From assembly GCF_019457475.1 (NCBI RefSeq), contig NZ_CP080413.1:3100001-3164000 (forward strand): a stretch of 64,000 nt of DNA. Reading direction: 5' to 3'. The position numbers and the translations under genes were made by a program. Shown here one piece after another: positions 1 to 9,230 of the stretch (the first letter of the stretch is position 1; each line of letters starts with the position of its first letter). Source of the DNA: Shewanella acanthi (GTDB lineage Bacteria; Pseudomonadota; Gammaproteobacteria; Enterobacterales; Shewanellaceae). Under the pieces are notes generated by a model. The model made no database searches and was not told the origin of the DNA. It saw only the letters and a list, made by a program, of their open reading frames with translations.

Positions 1-18
1 GATTAACAGCAAACAGAA

Positions 19-40
19 AAAGCGCCCTAGGCGCTTTTTT
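19..40. terminator. Bidirectional intrinsic terminator
   Basis: A-run, then agcgcc-cta-ggcgct (6-bp stem, 3-nt loop), then a run of six T. The flanking A and T runs make it usable from both strands. It lies just past the 3' end of the minus-strand hemerythrin-like gene. Confidence 0.75.
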
Positions 41-65
41 CGCAATGACAGCAGAGCATAGGACG

Positions 66-608
66 TTAACTCGGCTCTGCATTCCTTAAGTAAGAACGTA
101 ATTCATCAAAGGCCTGCTGTTCACGGTCCAAAAACAGGGGATCGTCGATTAATGAATCCTGACACTGCCGTTCAATAACCTGCCAGTCTTCTTCAGTTAG
201 ATTTTTCGCTAAGAGTGGAAAGATATCTCGCTCTTCCATCTGCATATGCTTTTCTTGTAATTCAACATACTCCGCAAAATCTGCAATTAATTTTTCACGT
301 GCGACAACAATGTCATTAAGGATCAAATTAAGCGTATGCATTAAAGCGCTAGAGGCTGCGGTCACCACTTCATGCTCTTCACTCAGCTTATCGATGCTGT
401 TATTGGCTTTATGGGCTAAATAATATGCATAGATGATATCTTCTACAGGATGATGGCTACGCTCAGCATATCCTTGCATATATTCAACAATATCTCGTAC
501 CACAACAAAATTGATTGCCTCACCTTCAGACAACCTCATTTGTTTGTTTTTCAAGACATTTAATAGCACCGCTATATGTTTATGATCATGCATGAGTCTC
601 TTCAGCAT
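66..608 (-). CDS. Hemerythrin HHE domain protein
   Basis: A 180-residue all-helical protein matching the HHE cation-binding (hemerythrin-like) family, which binds a non-haem di-iron centre and is linked to O2/NO sensing or iron handling. The expected ligand pattern is visible: histidines in the first helix (LMHDHKH), the SHHPVED segment, SEEHE, and KHMQMEERDIFP near the C-terminus. The reading frame is open 18 codons further upstream, but the ATG at 608 is chosen because AGGAGGTG sits immediately before it. It is a single gene ending at an intrinsic terminator. There is no output domain, so whether it is a sensor, carrier or protective protein cannot be read from sequence. Confidence 0.8.
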   Translation of the reverse strand: MLKRLMHDHKHIAVLLNVLKNKQMRLSEGEAINFVVVRDIVEYMQGYAERSHHPVEDIIYAYYLAHKANNSIDKLSEEHEVVTAASSALMHTLNLILNDIVVAREKLIADFAEYVELQEKHMQMEERDIFPLLAKNLTEEDWQVIERQCQDSLIDDPLFLDREQQAFDELRSYLRNAEPS

Positions 609-806
609 AACACCTCCTGAAATAGGGCTTTGACTATTGATACTAGTCAAGTCAATTATCAAACTCCAATATAACAGGCGAATTGCCGTTCACTTTATGA
701 CGACGATCAATTAATTAACATTACATACCTTAAATAATGACAACCACTTTCAATAATGTGTTCGGCCGCACATTTGAGCCTCAAAAAGCAGGCATTACCT
801 CATTGA

Positions 807-1526
807 TTACTGCGGCTGCTGTTGCCGCTGCAACTGTAATAATTTGAACCTAGCGCGTTGCTCAGCAAACTCTCGAGTAACTTGCCCCCCTTGCGCAGCT
901 AATGCGGGATAATGCTTTAACAATTTTTGTTCGAGAGCTAATGCCTGCTGAGATTGATGCTCATTAAGCAGTTTCTGCAACTGCGCCAATGATTCAGAAA
1001 GCGGTAATCTTTCTTCCGCTAACAACGGTCTAACTGCGTCTGTAAGTTCACCTTTTGCCAACTCAGCGGTCGAAGTCGCAGGGCTTATCGAATTCATGCG
1101 AGGCTCTGTATTACTGAGTTCCTGCTCTACCCGGACGGCATCTGCACGCTGAGCTGACTGAGCCAATTTGGGTTGCTCTGGACTGCCATTAATCCTCGCG
1201 GCTGAGGCTAATACCGGTACCACCTCATCCATGCTCTGAGTTGGTGTCATCACTAAAGCATCTTCAAATTGCCATGGATTTATCAACACTAAACCGAAGA
1301 TAATTAACAATGATGCTGCACTTGATAGACCCCAGGATACTTTGCGCCAAGATTTTTTGGGCGGCAGTTTAAGCTCTGTGACATTAGAATCCGCCAGCTG
1401 AGTCTGGGATAGTTGCAATATATCTGCATCCAGCTTTTCGGTGGGTATTTCAAGCGCTTGGCTGCGATACCAAAGTGACACCTGCTGATACAGTGCGTCT
1501 TCATTTTCACTATTGGCATTATTCAT
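807..1526 (-). CDS. Putative anti-sigma factor (membrane protein)
   Basis: A 239-residue protein encoded directly after an ECF sigma factor and overlapping it by 8 bp. It has a short cytosolic N-terminal part, one hydrophobic segment (VSWGLSSAASLLIIFGLVLI, about residues 63-82) and a long, low-complexity Gln/Ala/Leu-rich C-terminal part. This is the usual layout of a single-pass anti-sigma factor holding the sigma factor at the inner membrane. I see no zinc-type ZAS motif (H-x3-C-x2-C), so the call depends on position and topology. The ATG at 1526 follows a GGGAGG ribosome site. Its inducing signal is unknown. Confidence 0.6.
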   Translation of the reverse strand: MNNANSENEDALYQQVSLWYRSQALEIPTEKLDADILQLSQTQLADSNVTELKLPPKKSWRKVSWGLSSAASLLIIFGLVLINPWQFEDALVMTPTQSMDEVVPVLASAARINGSPEQPKLAQSAQRADAVRVEQELSNTEPRMNSISPATSTAELAKGELTDAVRPLLAEERLPLSESLAQLQKLLNEHQSQQALALEQKLLKHYPALAAQGGQVTREFAEQRARFKLLQLQRQQQPQ

Positions 1527-2118
1527 GTCCCGCCTCCCGCCATTTAGCATCAACGCAGTTTTTTAAGCTTTGATAGGCGTAACGAATCCGACTCTTGGTT
1601 GCCTCTAGCGTAACGCCTGCGATGTCACTAATGATCAGTGCGGTAAAACCCATTTCAATATTCAAAATAAAGGCTTCTTTTTGTACATGGGGTAACAGGC
1701 TGATACAAGATTTTAGCAACATGCTTTTCTGGTTTTCTTCCCAAACAACATCAGGTTTATCAACCACCTCTGCAGCCAACGCATCCATTTCCACGTCGTC
1801 AAGACCCACAGCTTCAACGGGTTTTACCGCCCTGACATGGTCTATGAGCAAGTTATGGGCGATGCGATACACCCAAGTCGTAAATTTGGCACTAGGTTCG
1901 TAGTTGGCAGCAGCACGGATCACCCTACTCCACGTTTCCTGATATAAATCTTCAGCTAACTGTTTATCCGCTAGCTGACGAACAAAATACCGATACAGCG
2001 CGCCTTTATGTTTGAGATAGAGCATTTCAAAAGCCTTAGCATCACCTTTCGCATAAAGCTGCATTAGCTGCTCATCAGTTTGCTCTTGGGCTTTTAAGTG
2101 CGACATCGCTAGAGCCAT
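1519..2118 (-). CDS. ECF-family RNA polymerase sigma factor
   Basis: A 199-residue extracytoplasmic-function sigma-70 protein. Region 2 is clear (DLYQETWSRVIRAA for core binding; FTTWVYRIAHNLLIDHVR for the 2.3/2.4 -10 contact). Region 4 lies near the C-terminus (LLPHVQKEAFILN then ISDIAGVTLEATKSRIRYAY, a helix-turn-helix for the -35). The ATG at 2118 has GGGAG about 7 nt upstream, and two other in-frame ATGs lie close by. It is co-transcribed and overlaps with the downstream membrane anti-sigma candidate. The divergent neighbour is a SulP transporter, which may or may not belong to its regulon. I could not see a convincing autoregulatory GGAAC-type promoter upstream. Confidence 0.9.
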   Translation of the reverse strand: MALAMSHLKAQEQTDEQLMQLYAKGDAKAFEMLYLKHKGALYRYFVRQLADKQLAEDLYQETWSRVIRAAANYEPSAKFTTWVYRIAHNLLIDHVRAVKPVEAVGLDDVEMDALAAEVVDKPDVVWEENQKSMLLKSCISLLPHVQKEAFILNIEMGFTALIISDIAGVTLEATKSRIRYAYQSLKNCVDAKWREAGHE

Positions 2119-2483
2119 AACATCTCCCAATCTGAAACACGATTCTTACGCTGGACGGATATCCAGTTTTAACCCTGTATATCGAATGTGGTACTCGCTG
2201 TATAAAACCAGCCATATTGACGTTGCGAGCTTTGAACATCCCCCGCTTGAAACTCCGATTCTAGCGCGTGCGAGTTAAAGCAACATAAATCCGCTAATTG
2301 CCTTAGCTTAGTATAATCAACCCAATGCAACAGGTAGACTCAAGTGAAACCTTTATCCCCATGAATCTGTGTCGTTCAGCTTGATCACCTAGATGAATCA
2401 CAGTCCTTTGCCACTTGTATCACAACGATTGTTCAGATAACTGACTACAATCAATTTATCTATAGCAGGCAATGGATTAGCTT
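2119..2483. other. Divergent intergenic region, sigma factor / SulP
   Basis: 365 bp between two divergent genes. It contains a TATAAT at 2312-2317 on the plus strand without a good -35 at the right distance, and a small hairpin (ctgga-N6-tccag) near 2151-2166. I see no RNA gene and no convincing open frame. Promoters for both flanking genes must lie here. Confidence 0.4.
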
Positions 2484-4232
2484 GTGTCACACTCACCTCA
2501 TTTATTTTCATTACGAATTGCCCACGCCCTGAGCGATGCCTGCGCACAGGAACGCTACACCCTGACACGCTTAGGCCAAGATGTACTGGCAGGAATAACC
2601 GTAGGAATCATTGCGATTCCCCTTGCAATGGCGCTCGCTATCGCCAGCGGTGTGGCACCACAGCATGGATTATATACCGCAATAGTTGCAGGGTTTATTA
2701 TCGCGATGACAGGCGGGTCACGCTATAGCGTATCAGGCCCAACCGCTGCCTTTGTCGTACTCCTGTACCCTATAGCGCAACAATTTGGTCTTGCAGGGCT
2801 ACTACTCGCCACCATAATGTCGGGAATCATACTGGTTGCCATGGCGATGCTGCGCCTCGGCCGTTTGATTTTATATATCCCTGAATCTGTTACCTTAGGC
2901 TTTACGGCAGGGATTGGTGTCGTAATAGCCACGCTACAGTTAAAGGACTTCTTTGGCCTGAAGATAGAACACATGCCGGAGCAATACTTCAGTAAACTCA
3001 TGGCACTCGCTCAAGCACTGCCTTCGTTATCTTTTCCTAGCCTACTGGTCGCTGCGATAACCTTGAGCGTTATGCTACTGTGGCCAAAATTAAAAATTCC
3101 AGTGCCCGCACACTTGCCAGCAATTGCTATCGGCAGTGTTTTAGCATTAATGCTCAATGCCGTGGGCGCTGACATAGAAACAATAGGGACTCGCTTTCAC
3201 TACACCCTACTTGACGGTAGCATTGCCTCAGGAATTCCCTCCCAGTTTCCCCATTTCGACTGGCCTTGGTTGCAGACAGGTGCTAACAACCAGCCCTTTG
3301 TATTTAACCTTGTCACCTTCCAAGCCCTACTCCCCGCAGCCTTTGCCATTGCCATGCTTGGGGCTATCGAATCCCTGCTGTGTGCAGTCGTTCTCGATGG
3401 TATGACAGGTAAACGCCATAGCGCCAATAGCGAGCTTTTAGGTCAAGGTATTGGCAATATCATCACCCCCTTTTTTGGCGGTATTCCCGCTACCGCCGCC
3501 ATTGCAAGGAGCGCTGCCAATGTCAAAGCCGGCGCACAAAGCCCTATCGCGGCGATGACCCACGCACTGGTGGTATTAATAGCCCTAGTTGCACTCGCTA
3601 ACATACTAGCCTATCTCCCCATGTCAGCGATGGCTGCGCTATTACTGGTCGTGGCGTGGAACATGAGCGAAGCGCCTAAGGCGCTGCATTTAGTCAAAAC
3701 CGCCCCCGTCAGCGATGTGTTAGTGTTTTTCAGCTGTTTTTCACTCACCGTCATTTTCGACATGGTGATTGCCATTAGTGCAGGCATCATTCTTTCTGCA
3801 TTGTTATTTATGAAGGAAATTGCCGAGATGACCAAACTCTATGACATCAGCAGCAATAAACGCTATGTCGACCAAGTGTTACCTGAGGATTGGGTGGTTA
3901 TCAAAATCAATGGCCCACTGTTTTTTGCCGCAGCCGAGCGAATTTTTGCCGAAATTGCGAGCATGACTCAAGATAAACAGGTAATAGTGCTTTACCTCGA
4001 TGGGGTATCAATTTTGGATGCAGGAGGCCTTGCGGCACTTAACAAGCTGATTGACCGATGTAAAAAGAACCACACTAAGTTAATTGTAGCCGATCTGCAG
4101 TTCCAACCGATTCGCACCTTAGCAAGGGCAAAAATCCAACCTATTGAGGGTGTACTTAAGTTTTATCCCACATTAAGGGAGGCGCTTACCGAGGCGCCAC
4201 CAGCAAACCCAGAAATACTCTCCGAGCATTAA
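2484..4232 (+). CDS. SulP-family anion permease with STAS domain
   Basis: A 582-residue SLC26/SulP transporter. After a short cytosolic N-terminus come about a dozen hydrophobic spans (residues ~30-430), beginning with the conserved DVLAGITVGIIAIPLAMALAIASG block. A cytosolic STAS domain follows (residues ~465-560, VVIKINGPLFFAAAE...LDGVSILDAGGLAAL). SulP proteins carry sulfate, bicarbonate or C4-dicarboxylates, and the substrate here cannot be assigned; there is no fused carbonic anhydrase. GTG at 2484 is used as start because an earlier ATG runs straight into a stop. The ribosome site is weak. It is a single gene divergent from the ECF sigma factor. Confidence 0.85.
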   Translation: MSHSPHLFSLRIAHALSDACAQERYTLTRLGQDVLAGITVGIIAIPLAMALAIASGVAPQHGLYTAIVAGFIIAMTGGSRYSVSGPTAAFVVLLYPIAQQFGLAGLLLATIMSGIILVAMAMLRLGRLILYIPESVTLGFTAGIGVVIATLQLKDFFGLKIEHMPEQYFSKLMALAQALPSLSFPSLLVAAITLSVMLLWPKLKIPVPAHLPAIAIGSVLALMLNAVGADIETIGTRFHYTLLDGSIASGIPSQFPHFDWPWLQTGANNQPFVFNLVTFQALLPAAFAIAMLGAIESLLCAVVLDGMTGKRHSANSELLGQGIGNIITPFFGGIPATAAIARSAANVKAGAQSPIAAMTHALVVLIALVALANILAYLPMSAMAALLLVVAWNMSEAPKALHLVKTAPVSDVLVFFSCFSLTVIFDMVIAISAGIILSALLFMKEIAEMTKLYDISSNKRYVDQVLPEDWVVIKINGPLFFAAAERIFAEIASMTQDKQVIVLYLDGVSILDAGGLAALNKLIDRCKKNHTKLIVADLQFQPIRTLARAKIQPIEGVLKFYPTLREALTEAPPANPEILSEH

Positions 4233-4479
4233 TCGCCAATACCTTAATAAAAAACACCTCAGAAGCCGGACAATCTGCATCATTTAGTCTTAAACCATGA
4301 ACACTCTATCCGCCCTAAAGACGCATTTTGGCATGCAAAAAGCGTCAGAAATCCTCCTTTATCATGCTATTATTCTGCGCCATGATGCCAAGCCCCTAAA
4401 AGCTTATCCGAGCATCGACTGTACCCAGGCCAGATACATGGCCAATATATAACTAAAATTAGTGAGTTAAGGAGTTATC

Positions 4480-4971
4480 ATGCAAGCCCTTGTTGCTGTT
4501 GTTATGGGTTCGAAGAGCGATTGGCCGACAATGGAAGCCGCTGCTGAGATCATGGATAAACTACAAGTGCCTTATCATGTTGAAGTGGTTTCAGCCCACA
4601 GAACACCAGATAAACTGATGGAGTTTGCAGCCTCTGCCGCTGACCGTGGTTTTAAAATTATTATTGGTGGTGCGGGTGGTGCAGCACATTTACCCGGCAT
4701 GATTGCTTCAAAAACTCGCTTACCTGTTTTAGGTGTACCCGTTCAGAGCAAAGCGTTATCTGGCATGGACAGCTTGCTATCTATCGTTCAAATGCCAAAG
4801 GGCATTGCGGTTGGCACACTCGCCATTGGTACTGCAGGAGCCTTTAACGCGGGTCTTTTAGCCTGTCAAATTCTCGCCAATAACGACGCCGAATTAGCGA
4901 CACGCCTTGAAGCCTTTAGGGAAGAACAAACCCGCGCCGTTCTGGAAAATCCGGACCCGAGGGAAGCCTAA
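4480..4971 (+). CDS. purE: N5-carboxyaminoimidazole ribonucleotide mutase
   Basis: Class I PurE (163 residues), which moves the carboxylate of N5-CAIR to give CAIR in de novo purine synthesis. Diagnostic motifs are [10 protein letters not shown] (residues 9-18, phosphate binding), SAHRTPD with the catalytic histidine at 40, [12 protein letters not shown] (63-74) and [21 protein letters not shown] (87-107). AAGGAG lies just upstream of the ATG. Its stop overlaps the purK start by one base (TAATG), so the two are translationally coupled and act consecutively. I looked for a PurR palindrome upstream and found none convincing. Confidence 0.97.
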   Translation: MQALVAVVMGSKSDWPTMEAAAEIMDKLQVPYHVEVVSAHRTPDKLMEFAASAADRGFKIIIGGAGGAAHLPGMIASKTRLPVLGVPVQSKALSGMDSLLSIVQMPKGIAVGTLAIGTAGAFNAGLLACQILANNDAELATRLEAFREEQTRAVLENPDPREA

Positions 4972-6068
4972 TGACTCCATCAAATACAAAACCTAAAGTT
5001 TGGGTATTAGGTAACGGCCAACTAGGAGCCATGCTCACCCATGCGGGTGAACCGCTCGCAATCGATGTTCGTACCGTAGATATTATGACACCAACCGATG
5101 ATATTCTGCCCCTCGCACCGCATGACATCATCACCGCCGAACGTGAACAGTGGCCAGAATCGGCCTTAAGTTTACAACTCAGTACTCACCCGCACTTTGT
5201 TAATGGTCCAGTATTTGGCCGTCTGGCCGACCGCTACACCCAAAAAAGCTTACTCGACCAAATCCAAGTACCAACCGCACCTTGGACATTAGTTGACGAC
5301 CAAACTCAGGTTGAAAAACTGTATCAAGATTTCGGTCCGCGCGTATTAATGAAGCGCCGCACCGGCGGCTACGATGGCAAAGGTCAACATTGGCTAAAAC
5401 AAGCCGAAGCTGGCGAAATCCCAAGTGATTGGCGTAATCTAGCCATTGCTGAACAAGCTATTAATTTTGATGAAGAAGTGTCTCTTGTGGGCGTACGCAC
5501 CCGTGAAGGCAAATGTGTGTTTTATCCATTAACACTGAATCTTCATCAAGACGGTATTTTGATGGCATCGATTTCACCGCTGTCCCGCTTGAGCCACTTG
5601 CAATCTCAGGCTGAAGGCATGCTCAGTGCCATTATGCATGAACTGGAATATGTTGGCGTAATGGCGATGGAGTGCTTCCGTGTTGGCGATAATCTACTGG
5701 TCAATGAGTTAGCACCGAGGGTTCACAACTCTGGTCATTGGACGCAAGCTGGCACCCACATGGATCAGTTCCAGCTGCACCTGCGTGCATTGTGTGATAT
5801 CGTAATTCCGCAGCCTCAGGTTAACTTCCAATGCGTGATGGTGAATCTGATTGGTATCGAAAACGACCCACGCTGGTTAAGCCTGCCTAACGCCGAGCTT
5901 TATTGGTACAACAAAGAAGTGCGTCCAGGCCGTAAGGTTGGCCACTTGAACCTGTCTGTGCTCAATCGTGAAGTGTTAATCGAGAGTATTGAAGCGCTTA
6001 AAGAGTGGATGCCAAGCCAATATCAAGCGCCACTGGCTTGGATTCTGGCTGAGTTTGATAAAGCCTAA
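4971..6068 (+). CDS. purK: N5-carboxyaminoimidazole ribonucleotide synthase
   Basis: PurK (365 residues), an ATP-grasp enzyme that carboxylates AIR with bicarbonate and ATP to N5-CAIR, the substrate of PurE. The N-terminal nucleotide-binding loop GNGQLG is at residues 14-19. The ATP-grasp core carries MKRRTGGYDGKGQ and the metal-binding stretch NELAPRVHNSGHWT. It is the second gene of the purEK operon, sharing a base with the purE stop codon, and ends before an intrinsic terminator. Confidence 0.97.
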   Translation: MTPSNTKPKVWVLGNGQLGAMLTHAGEPLAIDVRTVDIMTPTDDILPLAPHDIITAEREQWPESALSLQLSTHPHFVNGPVFGRLADRYTQKSLLDQIQVPTAPWTLVDDQTQVEKLYQDFGPRVLMKRRTGGYDGKGQHWLKQAEAGEIPSDWRNLAIAEQAINFDEEVSLVGVRTREGKCVFYPLTLNLHQDGILMASISPLSRLSHLQSQAEGMLSAIMHELEYVGVMAMECFRVGDNLLVNELAPRVHNSGHWTQAGTHMDQFQLHLRALCDIVIPQPQVNFQCVMVNLIGIENDPRWLSLPNAELYWYNKEVRPGRKVGHLNLSVLNREVLIESIEALKEWMPSQYQAPLAWILAEFDKA

Positions 6069-6123
6069 TATAGCTACTCAATAATCTGCTCAATATCGGT
6101 TTCAAAGATGAAGCCAAACAATT

Positions 6124-6150
6124 AGGGGATCGCTAAGATCCCCTTTTATT
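6124..6150 (+). terminator. Intrinsic terminator of purEK
   Basis: Perfect 8-bp stem aggggatc/gatcccct with a 5-nt loop, followed by a T-rich tail. It ends the purEK transcript. Confidence 0.85.
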
Positions 6151-6177
6151 TCTGCCTAAAATTTCCAAGGCACCGCG

Positions 6178-6795
6178 TCAGCCAAAAAACAGCCGCCATA
6201 ACCAAGAGGAGTCTAAGTCCTTTTGACATGTCTTATATTGGGCGGCATAGCGTTTTGATCTGTCATCCACCTTAGCCGCAACTTTCACTAGCCATTTTTT
6301 AGACTTGTAACTGCCACGACGATAACCGCCCCAACCTTCATGGTAATTAAGGTACTGTGCTCTCGCATCCCACTTAGATACACCATTAATTTTGTTAGTT
6401 TTATAGATAAACCAGCCCATAAAATCCATGGCGTCATCAAAGTTACTGCGGGACGACCAGCTATTGCCCGTCTCTCGCACATAATCATCCCAAGTCATGG
6501 TTTTAGCTTGGGCATACCCATAGGCATCACTGGCGCGCCCAATGGGGATAAAGCCCAAAAAGTATTCCATAGGAGGAGCGGCATTATGCTTAAAAGAGCT
6601 CTCTTGATACATCATGGCTATAGGCACATGCACTGGCACCCCCCACTTATCGCGGGCATCCTTAGCGGCCGCATACCATGAGCGGTGTTCTTGAAAAATA
6701 TCGCAAATATTTTCGGGGGATTTAGGCGGGGAAGTCGCACAACCATAGAGTAATCCTAAGGATGTACTTAGCAGTATCACCGAAAGCCATTTCAT
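6178..6795 (-). CDS. Putative SLT-domain lytic transglycosylase lipoprotein
   Basis: A 205-residue exported lipoprotein with signal peptide and lipobox at residues 1-19 (GLLYGC). The mature part has an SLT-like pattern: MMYQESSFKHNA, with the Glu of QESSF as the probable catalytic acid, a downstream DAYGYAQAK segment resembling the G-x-x-Q motif, and an aromatic-rich C-terminal part (YLNYHEGWGGY). Goose-lysozyme-like members of this family cleave peptidoglycan glycan strands. I take the ATG at 6795, where the signal peptide begins; an ATG 33 bp upstream would add a charged extension. GGGAG is about 12 nt before the chosen start, which is long. It stands alone. Confidence 0.65.
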   Translation of the reverse strand: MKWLSVILLSTSLGLLYGCATSPPKSPENICDIFQEHRSWYAAAKDARDKWGVPVHVPIAMMYQESSFKHNAAPPMEYFLGFIPIGRASDAYGYAQAKTMTWDDYVRETGNSWSSRSNFDDAMDFMGWFIYKTNKINGVSKWDARAQYLNYHEGWGGYRRGSYKSKKWLVKVAAKVDDRSKRYAAQYKTCQKDLDSSWLWRLFFG

Positions 6796-6937
6796 TAATT
6801 GCTTGTTCTCCCTAGTATAACGACCCAAATATCATCGCATACTCCAAGCAAGTGACAAAGAGTAAATCCTGTTTTGTGAGCGAGCCCGCTATCCGATGTT
6901 GAATTCAGTGAACTACATCCTCAAGTGCAAAATCGGC

Positions 6938-7381
6938 CTATTTGGTTTCGGGACTTAACTCAAACTGACATTCATGGGCTTCCTGTAACCATACGCCAGG
7001 TTCCCAGTAGTTAGTATCCTTGCCCATATAGCGTTTGTCGGTGTGGAACTGAGCGCCAATGTGATACCGCTCATGACCTTGTACCTGTAATTTGAAGGTT
7101 TTGGGAATGCGAGCGCTTAACGATACCCCAAGGGTGGGATCATCAATCAACTCGGCCACGGTAAACTCATATTCACCGGGGGTTAATTGATAGTTAGGTT
7201 TTGATACCACGGGCTTACCGTCCAAATGGGTTACCACGACACGATACCAGTGGGTACTGGCATCAGGCTGTAAATAACCCGATACCGTGCCGCAACTGAT
7301 ATCTTCCTCGGGGGAGGACGAGCAACCACTGAGTAGCACACCCATACCCAAAAGACTGACTGCAAAACTGAGTGCTTTCAT
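6938..7381 (-). CDS. Small lipoprotein of unknown function
   Basis: A 147-residue protein with a clean lipoprotein signal (VLLSGC, Cys at 20) and a mature domain rich in beta-prone segments (HWYRVVVTHLDGKPV, YEFTVAELI, KTFKLQVQGHERYHIGAQF). I do not recognise the family. An extremely good ribosome site (GGGGGAGG) precedes the ATG. It starts 17 bp after the gshA stop on the same strand, so it is probably transcribed with gshA. No enzymatic motif is visible. Confidence 0.75.
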   Translation of the reverse strand: MKALSFAVSLLGMGVLLSGCSSSPEEDISCGTVSGYLQPDASTHWYRVVVTHLDGKPVVSKPNYQLTPGEYEFTVAELIDDPTLGVSLSARIPKTFKLQVQGHERYHIGAQFHTDKRYMGKDTNYWEPGVWLQEAHECQFELSPETK

Positions 7382-7398
7382 TCCTCCCCCTCGGATTG

Positions 7399-8970
7399 TT
7401 AGGATTTTGCGGCGAAATACTCTTCAAGGAAATCATCAAAGGAAACTGAGCTTTGCTCGGCCTCCAATTTAGCCTGTTTATCGAGTGACTGTGTCGCCTC
7501 GCGTTGGTATTCAGCCAAAGTCTCTTCGCTCAGCGGATAGCCCATAAAGTATTGATAATACTCTTTAGATAACGACATCACCCAATTACCGTGGTCCTGA
7601 CCATGAGCAATAATCTGTTGCAGCACTTGAGCCGATAGCGTCTTCTCAGGATTTTCGACTGCAGCAAACCAATGCGCTAAGGTTTGCTGATAATCGTTGT
7701 TACTGTTATCCAATAATACCGCTAGTTTGCTTAAGTCTTCGAAAAGGCTCGTTAACAAGGTTTTCAGTGGTACAGTGCCAGAAGCGGTTTGTAGCTCAAG
7801 TCCGGGTTTACGCCCTTCGAGCACCACGGATTTTAAATTAGCACTGAGTCGAGTCTCTTCCGTCACATCGGTTTTAGGCGATGGAGTAAATAAACAGTAA
7901 AGCAAGAACAAGTCTAAGAAACGCACTTGATCAGCGTTAATCCCAATGGGGCTGAATGGGTTAACATCTAACGCCCGCACTTCAATATATTCCACGCCAG
8001 CTCGCGCTAGGGCTTCCGATGGTTTTTCGCCACTTCGAGTCACACGTTTCGCACGGATGGGGGAATAGAATTCGTTTTCAATTTGCAGCACATTAGCGTT
8101 GAGCTGGCGATACTCACCATCAACTTTTACCCCAATATTGGCAAAGTTAGCCGATGGCATCTTAATCGCAGCCTTCACGCCGGTTAAATACTCAGGCAGA
8201 GAGTTGTAGCTGATGTTAAGACTCTCTTGTTCTTTATTGGTATAACCTAAATCACTCATTCGAAGTGAAGTTGCATAGGGCAGGAACAATGTACCATTGC
8301 CCGTTTTTTCAAAATGAAGATCGGTCTTTTGCCCTTTGATAAACGAACTACACAGCGCTGGCGACGCCCCAAACAGATAGGGCAGCACCCAGACTAAACG
8401 GCGATAGTTACGAATAAGTCCAAAGTAAGAGTCGGAGATAAAATCATTCAGGCTTAGGCTTTTATCACTCAGTTCGTACAACTTTTGCCAGAGTTCTTGT
8501 GATACTGAAAAATTAAAATGCACCCCTGAGATAATCTGCATTAGCGCGCCATATCTATGGGTTAACCCCTTACGATACAGGGTTTTCATCATCCCCGTAT
8601 TAGAACTGCCATAACGGGCAACGGGAATATTTTGCTCATCTTTAACATAGCAGGGCATGCTGACTGGCCACAGACGCTGACCATTAAGGTGACGAATACT
8701 AAAGGCATGGGTTTCATTTAGCCCTTGTAGCAACGCATCAATCTTATTATTAACTGGCGTAATAAATTCAAGCAGAGCTTCACTGTAGTCGGTTGTGATA
8801 CGTGAATGCATTAACGCTGATCCCAATTCAACTGGGTGTCCATCAAGGGCCAAATAACCTGACTCATCGATACGCAGCGCTTCGCGCTCAATTCCACGTA
8901 ACATACCTAAAACGGCGGTACGCCCTTGAGCGTCCGAGAAATGTTGCACTAATTCATTGAATGACTTCAA
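7399..8970 (-). CDS. gshA: Glutamate--cysteine ligase
   Basis: Gammaproteobacterial (type 1) gamma-glutamylcysteine synthetase, the ATP-dependent first step of glutathione synthesis. Conserved blocks include GIEREALRI, GSALMHSRITTDYSEALLEFITP, LWPVSMPCY, SGVHFNFSV and EVRALDVNPFSPIGI. The frame is open to 9060 with a possible ATG at 9039. I place the start at the TTG at 8970 (523 residues) because the N-terminus then lines up with the E. coli enzyme (518 residues, about 30 residues before the first conserved block). The ribosome site there (AGAAG) is weak, so the start is uncertain while the identity is not. Confidence 0.95.
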   Translation of the reverse strand: MKSFNELVQHFSDAQGRTAVLGMLRGIEREALRIDESGYLALDGHPVELGSALMHSRITTDYSEALLEFITPVNNKIDALLQGLNETHAFSIRHLNGQRLWPVSMPCYVKDEQNIPVARYGSSNTGMMKTLYRKGLTHRYGALMQIISGVHFNFSVSQELWQKLYELSDKSLSLNDFISDSYFGLIRNYRRLVWVLPYLFGASPALCSSFIKGQKTDLHFEKTGNGTLFLPYATSLRMSDLGYTNKEQESLNISYNSLPEYLTGVKAAIKMPSANFANIGVKVDGEYRQLNANVLQIENEFYSPIRAKRVTRSGEKPSEALARAGVEYIEVRALDVNPFSPIGINADQVRFLDLFLLYCLFTPSPKTDVTEETRLSANLKSVVLEGRKPGLELQTASGTVPLKTLLTSLFEDLSKLAVLLDNSNNDYQQTLAHWFAAVENPEKTLSAQVLQQIIAHGQDHGNWVMSLSKEYYQYFMGYPLSEETLAEYQREATQSLDKQAKLEAEQSSVSFDDFLEEYFAAKS

Positions 8971-9119
8971 TTTACGCTTCTCTGATTGGTGATTCGCTAT
9001 CGCGATAGGGTTAACAGTCGCCCCTTTATTTTGAAGCATATCCAAAAGAATAGGCCTCAAAATAAATCTACAACTGCTAATGGAGCAAGCACTATATACA
9101 TTATGCTAGGATAAAACGC

Positions 9120-9149
9120 AGACGGTGACAGCTAATGCCGTCACCGTCT
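9120..9149 (-). terminator. Probable terminator after the M16 peptidase gene
   Basis: Perfect 10-bp inverted repeat agacggtgac/gtcaccgtct with a 10-nt loop, between the M16 gene and gshA, both on the minus strand. The minus-strand tail is gcgtttta, so the U-tract is modest. It probably separates the two transcripts. Confidence 0.55.
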
Positions 9150-9230
9150 TACAATCTTAATTTTTCGTCCTACACCTTGCGATTAAGGCAAAGAACATGT
9201 CTGACATCTATATAGGGTCAAAAAGCTAAT

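Noticed and set aside
4310..4345. PurR-like sequence upstream of purE (attttggcatgcaaaaa)
   Set aside because: Only loosely palindromic and lacks the central CG step of PurR sites.
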